Shown here piece by piece: positions 1 to 13,500 of a stretch of 64,000 bases of DNA. The notes under the pieces were generated by a model, which searched no databases, was not told the origin of the DNA, and saw nothing but the letters and a program-made list of their open reading frames with translations. Each line of letters starts with the position of its first letter. Positions within the stretch are counted from its first letter, which is position 1. The DNA comes from Ophryocystis elektroscirrha. Taxonomy: Eukaryota > Apicomplexa > Conoidasida > Neogregarinorida > Ophryocystidae. The DNA is taken from positions 1-64,000 of the forward strand of contig JAQIFP010000096.1 in assembly GCA_030141585.1 (NCBI GenBank), given 5' to 3'. Made by a program: the position numbers and the translations under genes.

Positions 1-132
1 ATATATACATATATACATATATACATATATACATATATACATATATACATATATACATATATACATATATACATATATACATATATACATATATACATAT
101 GTACATATATACATATATACATATATATAAAT
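1..132. repeat. Octamer minisatellite (TATACATA)n
   Basis: Near-perfect tandem copies of an 8-bp unit run from the window edge to about position 132, with one variant unit (atgtac). The array probably continues beyond the window. The same unit recurs at 58,012-58,275 inside a PheRS intron. Translation gives [12 protein letters not shown] repeats that are not protein. Confidence 0.95.
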
Positions 133-200
133 ATACATATATATATATGAATGTAGAATTTAATACAAAGCTAAACATGAATAGCAATGAAATAAGATTA

Positions 201-515
201 CTATGTATGACTTACATAAGTTTTTTGCTCTATTAATATGGAGCGCATATACTCAAGAAAATGTTTACATAAATTTTGAGATATGAGATTATCTAAGTAA
301 ATAACAAAGCATAAATTCAATATATTCGTTGCTGTTTCTGTTTCTTCCGTAGTTGCTAAGTTTCCGTTGATAGATATATGATTAATTAGTTGACTCAAAT
401 GTTTTTCCGCTTGAGTAAATTTATTATGTTGGCAGCAAATCTGTGAAAAAAACATACCATATATATTTTTGATGATAATTTTATTATTTATTATTGTACT
501 TCCTTCATCATACAA
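201..515 (-). CDS. Probable 3' exon of an unknown gene, helical
   Basis: An open frame of about 104 codons ends with a stop at 201. It has no ATG at its left edge, so it should be an exon rather than a whole gene. The product is helical, with amphipathic segments reminiscent of TPR units, but I do not recognise a family. It lies downstream of the exon at 561-1,583 on the same strand. That exon's best donor (phase 0) does not match any acceptor I can see here, so I leave the two separate. It could be the end of that gene or of an alternative transcript. Confidence 0.4.
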   Translation of the reverse strand: MYDEGSTIINNKIIIKNIYGMFFSQICCQHNKFTQAEKHLSQLINHISINGNLATTEETETATNILNLCFVIYLDNLISQNLCKHFLEYMRSILIEQKTYVSHT

Positions 516-560
516 TATTTATGTATATAATATATATATAAAATATGAAGGAATTTCGCT

Positions 561-1583
561 CTATTCATAATAAAATATTTGTATTATTTTTACCCTAATC
601 ATTTTCTTAAATATATTTAACGAAACGTGTTGAGATTGATATAATAGGTTGAAGGCTTTTTCGGCCATATAAAAGTTTTTTTCTTTAATAAAAAGCTCGA
701 AGACGTCTTGAAGTTTGGGTATATCTACGGTTTCTGCTTCGCTCTGTTTAACAAGAAACTTAACAGCGTCATGAATAGAAAGTTTCTGAGATTCTTTGTC
801 GAATTCCACTCCTAAGCAACTGTCTAAAATACTTGCAGTAGTGTATTTGTCGTCATTATTGTCTTCAATGGACTTCAACATGCCTCCTACTGTAGTAGCG
901 GATGTCGAGAGAGAAACAGAAGAGTGGATGTCATTTAGTTTAGATTTGGCTTCATCTGTTGTGGCTCGAGTTTGTGTAGTGGATGCAGTTTTTTGGGTAA
1001 TTTTATTATTTCGAACAATATTTTGACTAAGTGCTTGAGCAGTTTCAATTGCAAGAAGTTTTACAGTTTCTTTAACAACAGCTTCCGAAGCATTATCTTT
1101 TTTAATTGCATTTTTTAAGATTTGTTTTTCAGCGTTATATATCGAGAAACTCACCGGAGGTATATTGTCATCCAATTCTGAAGATTCCGCTATTGGAATC
1201 AGTCGACGCATACTCTCAATCGGTTTGTACTGTGTCTTAGCTTTTTCTATTCCCCAGAGCCTCTTAGATTCTGCATTTTTTCTTTTTTCTCTACTAATAT
1301 TTTTCTGTCGTACGCCTCTTATTTCCTCTAAAGAAATATCGAAACCCATATCCTGCATAATTTCAGAGTTTTGTTCTTCGTTTCCTTCAAGGGTTTTCGG
1401 CACAATTGGTATAGATTTAGTTATTGACCTTTTCGTAATGTTTTGAGTATTTATTTCAGTTTTTCCTAAATCATTGGAATGCTGTTTCGTATTAGCCAAC
1501 GTCGAGGTAATTCCGTCTTTAAAAGCTAATCCATTTTGCTTTTCGTTTTGAAATAGTCTTGTCACTGTATAATTGTATGTAGT
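561..1583 (-). CDS. Unknown protein, main exon
   Basis: A long minus-strand open frame begins after a good acceptor (polypyrimidine tract then CAG at about 1,584). It encodes about 340 residues rich in Lys, Glu, Thr and Ser, with a basic stretch near residues 90-115 (KRKNAESKR) and a helical C-terminal third. Near its end the bases after codon ATTAGG read as a donor; a 33-nt intron there leads to a short tail ending in TAA at about 525. No conserved domain is recognised. The first coding exon may be at 2,457-2,708, which would need an intron of roughly 870 nt across repetitive AT-rich DNA. Confidence 0.45.
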   Translation of the reverse strand, partial: TTYNYTVTRLFQNEKQNGLAFKDGITSTLANTKQHSNDLGKTEINTQNITKRSITKSIPIVPKTLEGNEEQNSEIMQDMGFDISLEEIRGVRQKNISREKRKNAESKRLWGIEKAKTQYKPIESMRRLIPIAESSELDDNIPPVSFSIYNAEKQILKNAIKKDNASEAVVKETVKLLAIETAQALSQNIVRNNKITQKTASTTQTRATTDEAKSKLNDIHSSVSLSTSATTVGGMLKSIEDNNDDKYTTASILDSCLGVEFDKESQKLSIHDAVKFLVKQSEAETVDIPKLQDVFELFIKEKNFYMAEKAFNLLYQSQHVSLNIFKKMIRVKIIQIFYYE

Positions 1584-1601
1584 CTGAAAAAAATACGTCA
1601 A

Positions 1602-2375
1602 GAATGCTTTGCTTTATATTTCGTGTATTCTAAATAAAAATAAAAACCCTTGTATTTCGCACAAATAAAAGCTTATATATCAAATCATATGAATCTATTA
1701 ATATGCCTACATCATATATATATATATATTTATTTATTTTTTTTGTATATACTACACATATGTATTATACATATATACAATAAAAAAAGTTATACACACA
1801 TATTTAAACTACATATTATACACAAAGTTTATATATATTATAAATTTAAATTATACATTTATATTATACATATATAATATATGGTATACATATGTATTAT
1901 ACAATATATATTATACATGCATATTGTATACATATATTATACATCTTCATTATACAAATATACATTATACATATATAAATTTCATAAATATGTTATATAA
2001 TATATATTAAACATATATGTTGTACATATATATAATACATATATATTGTAAGTTCATATTATACATATATATTATATATATATGTATATTATAAATAATA
2101 TTATATATTATAAATATATAATATACTTATTAAATACACATACGTATACATTACACTTAGATAATTAATAAATTTATGTATAAAAATAATATTGTAATGA
2201 ATCTTTATATCATTTTCTATAAAGAAAATACGTAATATATTTAGTATACAAATTGAGTATATTATAATAATTTAAGCAGTGTTTTATTAGTCTTTAAAAA
2301 ATAAATTTAATGGTGTAATTTATAGATAGTATTTGTATAAGGTAGACACGTATTGTAGTAATATACGTACATACA
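1602..2375. repeat. AT-rich stretch of degenerate TATACA-type repeats
   Basis: About 770 bases of almost pure A and T with many imperfect tatacatata units. No credible open frame. It may be a long intron between 2,457 and 1,583 on the minus strand, or intergenic. Confidence 0.6.
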
Positions 2376-2456
2376 TCAAAATATGAGCACACTATAAAAC
2401 GATTTGGGATACAATATTGTGTTGGGTATATAAATATGAAGACAATTTGTTCTTAC

Positions 2457-2708
2457 ATCGTTTAATACAGATTCAGCTTCTTTATGAGAATTAAAAAGTA
2501 GATAAAAATAATTGAGGCAGTAACTAATTAAATTGAAGCTCCTGATACTGTGAAAGTATAAACGTTTCAGAGCTTGGATGAACTGATTTGAGACGCTGAT
2601 AAGTGTATCGTGAGTTTGGATAATGGGTTTTTGCGTCCACCAGGAAGTGGCTACTATGCCGCTTAAAGCACACGTAGATAGTAGAATAAACTGAGTATGC
2701 AGATTCAT
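2457..2708 (-). CDS. Possible first exon of the unknown gene at 561-1,583
   Basis: The frame starts with ATG at 2,708 and encodes about 84 residues. They begin with a hydrophobic stretch (residues 5-22, FILLSTCALSGIVATSW) that could be a signal peptide or membrane anchor. It runs to a good donor (GAT|GTAAGA) at about 2,456. The donor phase (0) matches the acceptor before 1,583, which is the only reason to join them; the intervening intron would be unusually long for this locus. It may instead be a separate small gene ending at 2,376. Confidence 0.35.
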
Positions 2709-3320
2709 AATAATAATTTAGAGTTAATTAGTTGAAAAGAAATAATGTTGCACATAAAATTAGGTTCCTTCAATTCTTTGTATTTAGCGTTGTTTGTCAC
2801 TGGTTTTTTTTAACTGTTTTATTACATAAAACATTTAAACATTAAAAATCAATTTTACGTGTAATTGGAGTAATTTATTACGTGTTAATAAATACATCCA
2901 TTTGCATGTATTTTAATTATTTACTTCCTTGATTTGTATTCTGATTCTATATATGCTTAAATAGAGAATATAAGATTCCGATATTCACGCTATTACAGTA
3001 TCCTTTAATTGACACATGTGTGTATATATATACATAACTCTACATAATAATTATATATTCAGTATTAACATTATTATTTACATTAATATTATGAAAAATG
3101 ACTATACATTCAACAATTTACGCTTTTAGACGAATAAATCAGACTTTTTTATTTTTTTACAAAAAAAAAATTAGGTTCAAAAATTTATACTCAAATATTT
3201 ATTGCAGTAATATTTATTTAAACTTTGCAGTAGAGAATGTGTTAATATACATTTTATGCAGAAATAAAGTTATCTTTAGGCAAGCAGCTTACATGGCTTT
3301 GTTTAATAGAAAACATTTCA
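2709..3320. other. Intergenic region, divergent promoters
   Basis: About 610 AT-rich bases between a minus-strand start (2,708) and the plus-strand start at 3,321. It should hold both promoters. I see no RNA gene or distinctive motif. Confidence 0.5.
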
Positions 3321-4853
3321 ATGACAACATCAAACCAATTATTCGAAAATAAAACTTTAATAAAATCAATAAAATCAGACGAAAAGATACAAAATGTGAT
3401 AAATTTATTAAAAAAAAGGTGAAAAAATGATTCAAAAAGCATATAAATTAGTTCTAAAGCTGAATTATCGGAGCGTTGCTCCAAAACTGACGCTAATTTG
3501 GTATTTTCTTGTGTACAAAGATCAAATGATTCGGAAGCACTAAAATTATGCCAAATACTGTGTGAAGAACTGAATGTATGTGATCCTTTACACTTGGATG
3601 TGAACAAGCAATCTGCTATATTTTTCGCTGGTATTTATGTGACCGTGTATATATTCACAACTAGCGCGAGATGGGAACGTCCTGTGTGTAGATTATTTAT
3701 TGAAAAGTGGCTGTTCTGTTAATCAGAAAGACTCAGCGTCACAAACGGCTTTATTCTACGCAGCACGAGACGGACGTTTGGAAGCTGTCAAATATTTGTT
3801 GGATCAAGGTGCAGATATAAATTGCGTAGATCATTTGGGACAAACTGCGTTATTTTATGCTGCACGTGATGGAAGATATAAAGTTGTTGCTACCATGATA
3901 GAGAGAGTATAATTTTTATAGTATATATATAGACTATAGGGCGCGAATACAAATGTAAAGGATTGTAATCGGCGAACTGCTTTATATTACGCTCAAAAGA
4001 ATAATTATAAGGAAATTATTGCTCTTCTTAAATCGGCGGCAAACGGTAATTAAACCTTAAAAAATATTACATACAAAGATACAGCAGAACAAAATCGCTC
4101 TAAACGGGAATTATCAACTCCTCCAACTCCTGATGACGTATATAAATATATATATTATACTACATTAATATTTTAAAATATACAATTATCAAATTGTTGT
4201 TCACAGACGGTTAATGGCAAAAAACAACGTCTTAATGAGACCGCTAATCTTGCTCCTAATCCCCCTACGGTAAATTAAAAATATATTACTATAGCTAATA
4301 GTAATATATATATATATATGTATAGTTGATAAAAAAGAAATTAATTGTATAAGCTTATAGAAATTGGGCATGTTTGAGTATGCATTACTTAAAACCTAAA
4401 TAATAAATAAAGAGTATACATAATTTTCAATGTTTATAAACTTTGAAGTTTCAATTTAGTTCATTATTTTTTATTCATCATCAGACGGAATCTCAACCAG
4501 TTACTAGGCATTTATATAATCTTTGTATAAAAGGTCCTTTGAGTGATGAAGATGCTGTCGAGTGGCTCACTACCCCTGTTGAAATTATAAAAGTATTTAA
4601 AATTTACATTTGACTATTTCTAAAGATTTTTGAAGTTTTTGCTCCTTCTATTGCTGTTTGGTCAAAAACAGCATCTTCTATAGTAAAATCTATATATAGT
4701 GATCTTTGTAAAAAATGGCATCCGTTAGCATTAAAGTAAATATTATATATAGCACAAGAAAAGAGATTATTATATAGATTTGATATTAAATTTACGCTTA
4801 TTGAAATTATAAAATAATAATAATATCAAATCAGTAATGTATTAATTAAATAT

Positions 4854-4897
<44 letters not shown>

Positions 4898-5386
4898 TAT
4901 TGGATATATTTAATTGTATAATTTAGGTTCCTAGACGAGTTAGCACAGTTAGAAGGAGGATGGATGTTTTCTAAACCAGTTGACTGTAAAGCTTGGGGTT
5001 GTCCAGATTATTATTATGTTATTCTAACTCCCATGGACTTTAATACAATGCGTAAAAAAATACGAAATAAATCTTATGAAAGATGTATTGTAAGTTTTAC
5101 TATAAGCTAACGGCAGAAAATAAATAAAAAAAAACTATTTAATGAATTATTTCAGGAGTTTTTCAATGATATGCAACTAATATTTTCTAATTGTTTCCAG
5201 TATAATCGACCTGAAAGCCACGTTGCTATGGTTGCTAAAAATGTGGAGACCGCATATAAACAACTAGATACATACTCAGGTTTGAAACAATGGGTTGATT
5301 GGGAGAAGGCTGTTGAAACTTGGTACCAAAAGCTGCTTGAGCGTCACGCAGTCACAAATGTTGGTAAGGAAACTAATCCTGAATAG
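3321..5386 (+). CDS. Ankyrin-repeat bromodomain protein, BDP1-like
   Basis: Ten exons assemble without a frame break into a 452-aa protein: 3321-3418, 3452-3630, 3665-3906, 3940-4045, 4079-4137, 4207-4269, 4485-4592, 4626-4735, 4927-5089, 5156-5386. Five introns are 33-34 nt. The N-terminal half has about four ankyrin repeats (TALFYAARDGR, then TALYYAQKNN). The last two exons encode a bromodomain with DYYYVILTPMDFNTM, then IFSNCFQYN; the Asn of YN is the usual acetyl-lysine contact. This order matches Plasmodium BDP1, a chromatin reader that promotes expression of invasion genes in that genus. The short tail after the bromodomain also fits. Family assignment is strong; the role here is inferred from Plasmodium. 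The gene ends with TAG. Confidence 0.88.
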
Positions 5387-5524
5387 TCTTTTGGATAACC
5401 TTCTTCACCAAAATTAGAGTAAGTATTCCGGGAACGTGGTGACTACATTTTTTTTAAATGTCTTTTTTTTTTCCCAATGGTTTTTATTTAAGTTAATATT
5501 AATTTTTTTTTTTTTTAATTATAT

Positions 5525-6948
5525 TCAATTCACTTTAATGATACTTACAGTTAAAAATAGTCTGTGGGGTTTGTTTTCAAATTGAGGCAGAATTATATTG
5601 TTTTTTTTCTTCGAACTGTGTTTTTTTTGTACTATCCATGATTCGTATCCAGAATATTTTTCTTCATCGTATTTAACTAAATTAAACCAGTTCGCTTCCT
5701 CTATGTAGATTGGACTAAAAGAAAATATATTCTAATATAAATATAAATTTTATTTATTTGTAATATCAAATGAAAGTATTTTTAAAGAATTTGCACAATT
5801 TATTTTAATATAATTGCTAGTAGTATTAATAATAAAAATTTGTGCATAAAAAATATGATTTATATGTGAATACAGTACAATTGTTTTTGTTTAATTAATA
5901 AAAATAACATTTTGTTTATTTAAAAGTACATAATTACTTATTTTAAATTTTAATATTCAAGACACTAATTTTTCACGAATAAAACAACCATACAACACTG
6001 ACTATTTAATAATAAATTTACTATATAGTTGAAGTTATCTAAATTTATACTTTTTATATATTTAATTAGTGTTATTTCTTATTAAATTGAACAAAATTAG
6101 TTTATATTTAATTAATTGTTTATTAGAATTATATACAGGTAACTCATTTTCGAAATATTATAGAATAGTACCAAGTAAATCTGTTATTCTTGATAAGATG
6201 CTGTTTGAAGCTATGTCCACATATGGGACATTCCGTTTCGGGATCTCTTCGAATCCGATGTTTCGACTGAACGTATGAAATATTTTGTATTCTTACTTTG
6301 AAGTCTAATTCAGTGCAGGTCTCAAATAGCTTGAAGCAAGTTGGTAGCGGAAGTGCATTGGTTACTTTCTGCAATTAGAAAAAATGTAACTTAATAAATA
6401 ATTTAACAGTAATTAACATTTTAATTATAAATTTTAAAAAATGAATATTTTAATTATTTATATGAGAAATAATGCAAAAATTGCATACCAACTAAAAAAA
6501 ATAATACTCAAATCACTGTATGTATTTTAAAACGTACTGAAGTGTCTGAAGTAATTGTATCAATGATTGGACGAACATAAGAAGCAATTTCTTGTAGACA
6601 AGTTGTAGACATTGTAGCTATCTGAATTTATCATCTTTAGCGTTGAATTTATTTAACCTTATGACATATGGACTGAGATTCAACATTGTCTATGTATATA
6701 TATGATACTAATAGTTCAAATTACCTTGGGATGTTTTAGGCCTGGGAATAATACGATTATCAGTATAAACGTTTTGGGTTACGGGGTAACTTCTTATCAC
6801 ATACGGCGGATATCCTAATAACATCAAATTATCTTTATAAGAATGTCAAGTTAAGGTCTAATTTAAGTAATGTATTACTTGTTCCCATAGCCGAAACTTG
6901 GGTTGTGTTTGAAGGGCTTATAACTGTATAATTTGGGGATAAAGTCAT
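5525..6948 (-). CDS. Unknown multi-exon protein with CPICGH motif
   Basis: I reconstructed this gene from splice signals because no exon is long. Exon 1 (6948-6879) starts MTLSPNYTVISPSNTT. Exon 2 (6814-6725) is Pro/Tyr-rich (YPPYVIRSYPVT). A 32-nt micro-exon (about 6689-6658) lies between introns of 35 and 36 nt. Exon 4 starts at 6621. Exon 5 (from about 6370) carries RRDPETECPICGHSFKQH, a possible half zinc site. A later exon (about 5711-5525) has EEANWFNLVKYDEEKYSGYESW and ends in TGA. Donor and acceptor phases agree through exon 4; later joins are less sure. I do not recognise the family. Confidence 0.5.
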
Positions 6949-7557
6949 AATAAATATATAAATTTACGTGAACCTTTTTGCATGTATTGTGTATGATGTA
7001 GCGTACGCAAAATATTGCTGCAATATTTTAATTATTGTAAGCTGCATTATTTAGCTGATTATATAAATAAATAATTTATCTAAAATAAATTTCACTAACG
7101 TTTTTGATAATTAATAATTTAGCAAACATTTCGATTGATAGAATCAAAGTAGATAATTTATTGCTAAAAACTCAAAATATATAAAGCAAAAGAAAATTAA
7201 TAGTTATTTGATAGATGAAAAAAGCATTTAAAGCATAAACAGTTTTTTTTGATTTTATGAAGGATCAGAACGGTTTTTTTCTAAATAATTATTTGTTTAG
7301 ATTAATCTTATTGGATTTAATGCTTAATTTTTAAATAGTAAAAGCTTTCATTTTTTTTCTGATTTCTGTTTTTATAGTGTGTATATACCCACAATTTACT
7401 GGGAATGAATTGAATTTTGTTGCTTGATATCAAACTTAATTAATATGAAATTGCTTTGTATAGCCAAAAAATGCACTAACAAATCCCAAAAGATAAGGAT
7501 TTTGTAATTCAACATTTATTTTTTTTGTTAATGTATATCTTTTTATGTATCATATAA
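6949..7557. other. Divergent intergenic region
   Basis: About 610 AT-rich bases between two divergent starts, presumably with promoters for both. Several poly-T runs; nothing else distinctive. Confidence 0.5.
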
Positions 7558-10500
7558 ATGGGAGTGTGCATATCCTCTTTTCAGCAACAGCAGCAGCGTC
7601 AACAATTACAAAGTTCGCAAAGGTTAAGCACTCCACAATGTCAAAAATTTGATAAGTCAAATAATTTAGATTTATCCATTGAGATTTATGGAGAAAATAA
7701 AGAGATAGAAATAGATACTGGGCCAAATGTGGTGCTTAATTATTTCCAAGAAGTAAAGACGTCAAAATCTAAAGGTTCCAAACGAACTCCCACAAGTAAA
7801 AAGTTCATATTAAATTGCATACAAACCCAAATTTGTGTATCCAGTATTATTAATAAAACAATTACGTGGTCTATTGACAATACAATTAACCGTGAATTTA
7901 AGACTAGTATAATTCCTGTGGATGCTAATAAATGGTATCGGACCGAAGCTTTTTTATATTATCCCGAATGTTATCGAGACTTTGGTCATAAGAGTTCTTC
8001 AAGTCATTCATACAATAACAAATTTATTAAAGTTCCTAGTATACTGAATTATACGAAATATGATGGATGTTACGAGATTAGGCCTGGCTATGCTTTATGG
8101 ATGCTAGATTCTTTATTAAAGCTACCTTCTACAAATAATTATAATGCTTCATTTTTATACAGGATTTTTTTTTTCCTTTATCTTATAGAATATAATTCCG
8201 CTTGGTCAAATAAGTCTTTACATTCTTTAAGTTGGAATCAGCAATTACGAAGATTGAGAGTAGCGTTATGGTATACACAAAACTATTTAGCTGAAAATAT
8301 TCAATCCTCTAATAACGTAAATAGACTCCACACTTATGGTAATTACTATTTTTTCAAATTGCATTTAAAGCTGAGTTTTTTAATTTTTGGTTCATGATTG
8401 ATATATTTTTTTGTTTTAGTTGAAACCAATGAATTCTTGAAGATTCCAGTTGAGCAAGGAGGTTTAGATGGAGTTTGTTTAGGAGACAATTTAGGGGTTA
8501 TTGCATGCAATGAAGATTTGAATACTGCCATATTTGATTCTGCTTTCAATTGCACGACGGGCTCCATAATTAATGAGACCAAACAAGTCAAACTATATAA
8601 TGAACTAGAGTGTATTTGTGACGGACTTATATGGAAGCAAATGTTGATAAAAGGATCAACATGGAGGCGTCCTACTACTTCTTGCGTAGCCACTATTGAG
8701 TTTACTGTTATATTCAAACTAAGTTCAAATATTAGTGAAGTTCTTGATCAAACTTGGGAAACCTTAAGATTGTCTCTAAGATCGTATTCTGGACTTTTCA
8801 TGAAAATTACTAAGTTTTCCGATAGTTTCTCTATTATAAAAGCCATTCAAGAGTTGTTAGGAGCGGATGATCCTGATTTTTCTCACTTCTGCCGCTACGT
8901 GATGACCAAGTGCAAATGTAATGAGCAAGTATTAAGCATTTTATGTGCCTCACTTCTTACCGTTATGCGTTTGGGTGCTAGAACGCTTGCAAAAGGTGAG
9001 CTATAGTAATGTCCCGTTATTTTCGTACAGATGAAGTAGCTTCTTTTTCAATGCCCTTTATTGATCAGTATTTGAAATGTGTGCTAGGGGATGAAAAAAT
9101 TCTTTTATTGATGAAGTAGGTATATCAATGTTGGTTTTTGGCATTTATTTTGTCTTATGTAATTAGTATAATATCCACCAATATCTGTACACTTACTCGT
9201 ATGCATAATTGATTATGCAGACGTTTTATTACTTAAGTTTATACTGATTTGATGTTGTTCAAGAAGTATGTATAAAGTTTATTATATAAATCGATTTAAA
9301 GCTGAGTGTTATTATATATAATTTTTGCAGAATGAAAGAATGGATACCGGTGGTACCATTGTACAATAATATAAATGACACTATTCCCTCTGCTTTTATA
9401 CGTTTAAGTCATATAGAAGAACCTCAATATATAATATACGCCTCTAATTATAGTGTTCAAATTGATCCCTGCACAAGCCGAAATGGATTAGATCCCATAA
9501 AGTTCTCGTGTAACTCTGAATTATTGACACGTCTCCCAAAAGTTCTAACAGATGCGGTAATACTTTAAAGCCGTGAATACAGTTAGTAGTTTTGTTAATA
9601 TTACTGTCCAAATGTTTTTTCACTAGATTAAACTTCTTCGTCACGATTGCAAAGGAAAGTTGTATATAGTTCCCAGTTTCTTATCAGAAATATTTAAATC
9701 TGTTGATGCTTCAATATCTAATGATATAAAAATGTTTATCCAAAACGCTAAAGGCCAATATCTTGACATATGTTTATTTAATTCAAAGGAAACTAAATCT
9801 GTAACTAACGATCTCTTGAACCCTTATGATATAATTTCTTCGGAATTAACTTTACTACAAGAGAGATTTGTTAATAAAGCAAAACAGATACTTGAAAATA
9901 GTTCTTCAAACAGTTCCAATGCACAAGCTATAATTAATAAAATACGCGTAAGTGAATAATTGGTTTTTTCTTAAATTCAATAGGATTCGAGTAAAAGAGT
10001 ATTGAAGAATTTTCGGCGTGTATTAGAAGTTGCTGAAAGAAATTATTTTGATCAACAAAAATTCAGTGAAGTACGTGATGCATTTTCAGTAATGATGGAT
10101 TTTTCTAATCAGTCATCTGTGAATCAGTTTCAAAACTACAACGTTTATAATCCGCAATTTTATACTTTAATTTACCCGAATACATTTATAACGAAAATTG
10201 ATGATATCATCGACATTAACCCTGTAAATGAAATGGATTCATATTTAACTTATGATGCATCCCATAATTTTAGCAGTTGTAATTTTTTATTCTATTCATT
10301 TATATATAACACGCCTCTCATCGACGAATGTTCTGCAATATTAGATAACAATTTTATAGGTATCCCTCAAATTAACTCTTTGGCGCAGTGGTTAGAAGAA
10401 TTCAATGTCACGGTTTTATCTGATTTGGATCATTCAGAAAATAAAGACACAATATTTTGTTTTGGTGATTATACTAGCTTGGCAAAACAATTAGAATCAT

Positions 10501-13500
10501 ACATTATACTAACCAAAGAGCTCATGAGTTTCTCGGAATATGGCTATACTACGCCTTTATTCGGTATATTTGAATTAAATTTACGGAAATCTTTGATAGT
10601 CCCGTTATCAAGTTTTCAAATTAACTACCAAGCCACATATGAATCTTGGTGTATTCATAATTCCAATAATACAATTACAGTTCCTCAAACACCTTCTGAA
10701 AAGCATATTATTGATTCCAATGAATCCAGATTATCTGTCAAAAATGAAGAAATTATGTCATTTACGGCGTATATATCAAGGTTATATTATTATGAGCACG
10801 CATATAGTGCAGGAGCAACGCATTTATGGGCATTAGGAAAAATTATTCTTGAACATTATTTACTTAAAAGAGCAACAATTCAGCAAATGATAAATTTTAT
10901 GTTAAATATCTGCAATAAATCTTTATATCACCCAGCAAACAAAATACGCTTGTTACTCGTGAATTCAAAAATACAGCAAGAAAAATTAGAATACACTGTA
11001 ATATCCCCATTCGCATCTACCCATAAAGAAATATTCTTCAACAATCAGCTTCACTGGTTAATTTATAAGAAACTAAATTGGAGTAGTACGAATATCAATT
11101 CAAATATCAACAAAATAACTCCAGTAAATAGTGATAAAACCCCAATGTGTCCTCAAACAAATGAATATAATTACGACAGAAAGTTTTCTATTCGTGATAC
11201 TTTGTGTAATTTTTCTATGGTAATTTATGTCTCGGTGGATAAACCCATAAGCGTAGATTATATATCCGTCAATATACACAAAGAAACAGCTGAGATTATG
11301 GAATCTATAAGAAAACAAATTGATATGTCTATAGATAGCCCTTGTCAAATTTTATTGAATTACGAAACAGGTACTTGCAAAACACTTATCTCGAACTATT
11401 TTTACAACCTTTCTCGTGGAGTTTTATGTGCTCTTTTCAGCTCTAATGTATACCAATATATATTTGTTATTATGCCCAGCAATTTCGATAGAAAGTATAG
11501 ATTAGAAGATTTTGGACAACCTCACGAATTGATAGAGATTATGCGAGAAAATTTATTTAATTTCAATAAGAATAATAAAATTAAATATACCAGCAACAAA
11601 TTTAAAACTGAAGGCATTGTAGATCGTATTATTCACATTATATATAATGAAGTCGCATTTGAAGTTCCAAATGAAAATGATTCTGGCATTCATTTACTGC
11701 GTCCTTGGAGTTTGAAGCAAATTAGTTTGATATTAAAGTTATTAGCTGAAAGATTTCATTTATCAAGATCAGTTTTACTGTGGCAGATTTATTTCAAATT
11801 GTCCAAAGTATCCGTTATGACTAAGTTTGAACAAAGAGTACTTAATTGTGTAATTATTACATTGCTTTGTAAAGTTCTCAGAAAAGTTCACACATTTGCG
11901 CAAAGGTATTGAAATTGAACATAAATCACATAAATTGTTTAGGTTTCAAATACATTTTAGTATGGACGTTATTACCAAAATTCCTTCGACTCTGATATCT
12001 AATACATCTGGGGACAAAGTTATTTCTGAAATACTACAATTAACTAAAGTTTTTTTACTATTTTCTATGGCATATGTTGACGTTTGCTCTTTAGAAATAT
12101 TAGATTCTTTTTTCAGCTATGTAAGTATTATATTATAGCATTATTTTTTACTTATAATTTATAATTCAAAACATTATTTATTTTATTTATTTATAATATT
12201 ATATATACAGTCTATTAAAATATAATTATTTTAAGTTAAAGCTTATAATACATTTATTTATATGTTTGATTATTGAGAAAAATATGCTTATACTTGTGAT
12301 AGGTCAAATATATTCCATTGAATCTGGTTTTAAAATACGTTAAACTGGCACTGGTTCAAAAGACAATTGTTCATACAAATAGTACATCAAAATATCATAC
12401 AATATTCCAGTATAAGACAAATATAAATTGTGTAAACATTTTGAATAAATGTGAATATTTGCACGCATTATCAGTTTGGTTATTTGGCGTTCATCGAACA
12501 AGTATATATCAAAGACCTGTATTTTTTTATCAACTAAGTTTAAATAAAACAGCTTTCAATAATATTTTGCAACAATTCCAACCAAACTTCAATTTTGACC
12601 AGAACTTCAAAAATCTGTTAACAAACTTATCAGTGCAAGCAAATACATTCACATACGTTCAAAATAGATTTTATTATTTAATTTATGTTTGGAATTTGTA
12701 TTCAAAACCCAATTTACCCATGAATTCTCAATTTTATGTCAAGAATTTACATGAATTATTAGTTCTATCATTCGAATGTTTATGGTTATTTGATGCTTGG
12801 ATTGGATTCCAAAGTAAATTTAAATATTCCGAAGACTGCAAAAAGCCAGCAGATAAATCCCAATTATTACAAGGTCAAAATAAAATTTCCGAGCTTTGTA
12901 GTATTAGTTGCACAAAAAAACACAATTCAAGTCAAAAACTTGACTTTGATTCATCAAATAAACATGAAAAAAATTGTTGGATTTCTGAAAAAGAATTAAA
13001 AAACACTTTGTTTAAACGCCCGCAAAATCTTCTTGAAAATACGAAAAAAAATGTATCTGACAAAAATACACAACAGAACTTTGATGACGATGAATCTTCC
13101 AATAAATTATTTGTTTGCAGTGAAACATGTGTTAAAGAATGGCATTATTTATATAATAAAATAGAACAAGTATTGACTGTATGTAATTCTTTGTTATCAT
13201 ATAAAAAGAAAAGAGTTGATACGTCGTATAGCCCAAATTTTTTATTATTATATTATATAGTAAATGGATTATTTCATTTAAATTTCAAATACAGCATATC
13301 AGACTTTAGAAACTATTTTAAAAAGGCATTGGATTTATCAAAGGAGTCTCTAAGTAATGATAATGATTTCATATATACGTTCAATACCATAATACTTCCA
13401 TCTATGAATACTGCAGATACTTTCTTAGATGGTATCGATCAAGGTTCTTCCATAATCTTATTTATCGCAAGTATGCTAACAAAGCTAGGGTACTTAGAAA

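Noticed and set aside
1..132. Telomere or CRISPR array
   Set aside because: The unit lacks the G-rich telomeric pattern of apicomplexans, and there are no spacers between units.
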